Source: a virus
Virus record (IMG/VR): IMGVR_UViG_3300027969_000156
Location: 1-46,280 of that record
DNA: 46,280 nucleotides
Reading direction: 5' to 3' (one strand)
Numbering within the stretch: the stretch's first letter is position 1; each line of letters begins with the position of its first letter. A program made the translations under genes and the position numbers. The notes below the pieces were generated by a model, which saw only the letters and a list, made by a program, of their open reading frames with translations, did not search any database and was not told where the DNA came from. Shown here one piece after another: positions 46,036-46,280 of the stretch.

Positions 46036-46280
46036 TTATCTTATAATTTGAATGTCTTTACCTGAAGTCCAGATTTCTAATTCTGTCCTTAATCTACCTT
46101 CTGTTCTGAGGGTTTCGTATCTATTTATAGCTTTACTCCGCCACCACTCAATAATATTGGCCAACTCATGTTTGGCATAATTTTCACCAGGTAAAAGTTT
46201 ATCCGTTTTACAGTTCATGTAATCAACTGAATTTTTGAATCCATAATCAGATGTATAATATCTTTTTTTCTCTGTCAACT
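46036..46280 (-). CDS. Hypothetical protein, cut by the right window edge
   Basis: The frame is open to the window edge with no ATG seen; the first codon visible in frame, TTG, need not be the start. It ends WTSGKDIQIIR. The visible 81 residues are basic with TELEIWTSGKDI near the end. Function unknown. Confidence 0.6.
   Translation of the reverse strand, partial: LTEKKRYYTSDYGFKNSVDYMNCKTDKLLPGENYAKHELANIIEWWRSKAINRYETLRTEGRLRTELEIWTSGKDIQIIR
46122..46129 (-). promoter_or_regulatory. Late promoter-like TATAAATA inside gene
   Basis: The minus strand reads TATAAATA, the T4 late consensus, inside the end of the edge gene and upstream of the 46034 start. Being in coding sequence, it may be chance. 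Confidence 0.3.

Noticed and set aside
1-46280. tRNA genes, CRISPR arrays, insertion sequences and attachment sites
   Set aside because: I saw no cloverleaf, regular repeat-spacer array, transposase or duplicated att core while reading; a tRNA scan would be decisive.

Overview
The window is a gene-dense, AT-rich piece of a tailed phage genome of the T4-like myovirus type. Almost every gene is on the minus strand, with ATGA/TAATG start-stop overlaps. The evidence for T4-like is a set of familiar genes: a gp61-type DNA primase, a T4-type RNase H, an aerobic class I ribonucleotide reductase pair (nrdA/nrdB), a GroES-like co-chaperonin, a GH19 endolysin with nested spanins, and virion-associated proteins whose first ten residues look like the T4 capsid-targeting sequence. 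The two spanin-like proteins imply a Gram-negative host. Gene content recalls marine or freshwater T4-like phages (cyanophage or pelagiphage relatives), but the host cannot be named from sequence alone. I saw no tRNA, rRNA or CRISPR array.

Layout, read in transcription order (right to left). 46.3-44.6 kb holds conserved genes of unknown role. 44.6-34.06 kb is a 14-gene sugar and glycan cassette: glycosyltransferases, SAM methyltransferases, an RmlB-like dehydratase, an epimerase and a cytidylyltransferase-like enzyme. It ends in a large stem-loop, followed by a late-type GATAAATA promoter. 33.9-25.9 kb is a virion and head-associated block: a histidine-rich protein with nucleotidyltransferase/ligase-like motifs, a NadR-like adenylyltransferase-kinase, two large low-complexity proteins, a probable structural protein and two small capsid-targeted proteins. 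25.9-22.7 kb is the lysis region: i-spanin with o-spanin nested in another frame, a lipoprotein, endolysin, holin candidate and coiled-coil membrane proteins. 22.7-16.2 kb is the DNA metabolism block: primase, NrdA, NrdB, a zinc-ribbon protein, a GIY-YIG protein, RNase H and a degenerate cytidylyltransferase-like protein. 16-9 kb carries a methyltransferase, a HExxH-VWA protein, MazG-like, GalE-like and GroES-like genes and an Api92/DUF1281-like gene. 9-0 kb is an accessory region of very small, mostly unknown genes, several of them single-span membrane peptides.

Regulation is partly readable. There are seven sigma70-like promoters (2619, 4292, 6618, 14449, 15392, 16035, 17913), and four share TATAATGG or TACAATGG with GTT downstream. 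A TGTTGT-N6-ACAACA palindrome occurs four times, mostly near these promoters. Two long stem-loops with identical arms sit just after two genes. The only plus-strand gene (8979-9125) is divergent from its neighbour across a near-perfect 23-bp palindrome.

The most interesting possibility is that the NadR-like enzyme and the ligase-like protein both carry capsid-targeting leaders. They could then be packaged in the head and injected with the DNA. Family names and functions here come from motif recognition by eye; no database search was run.
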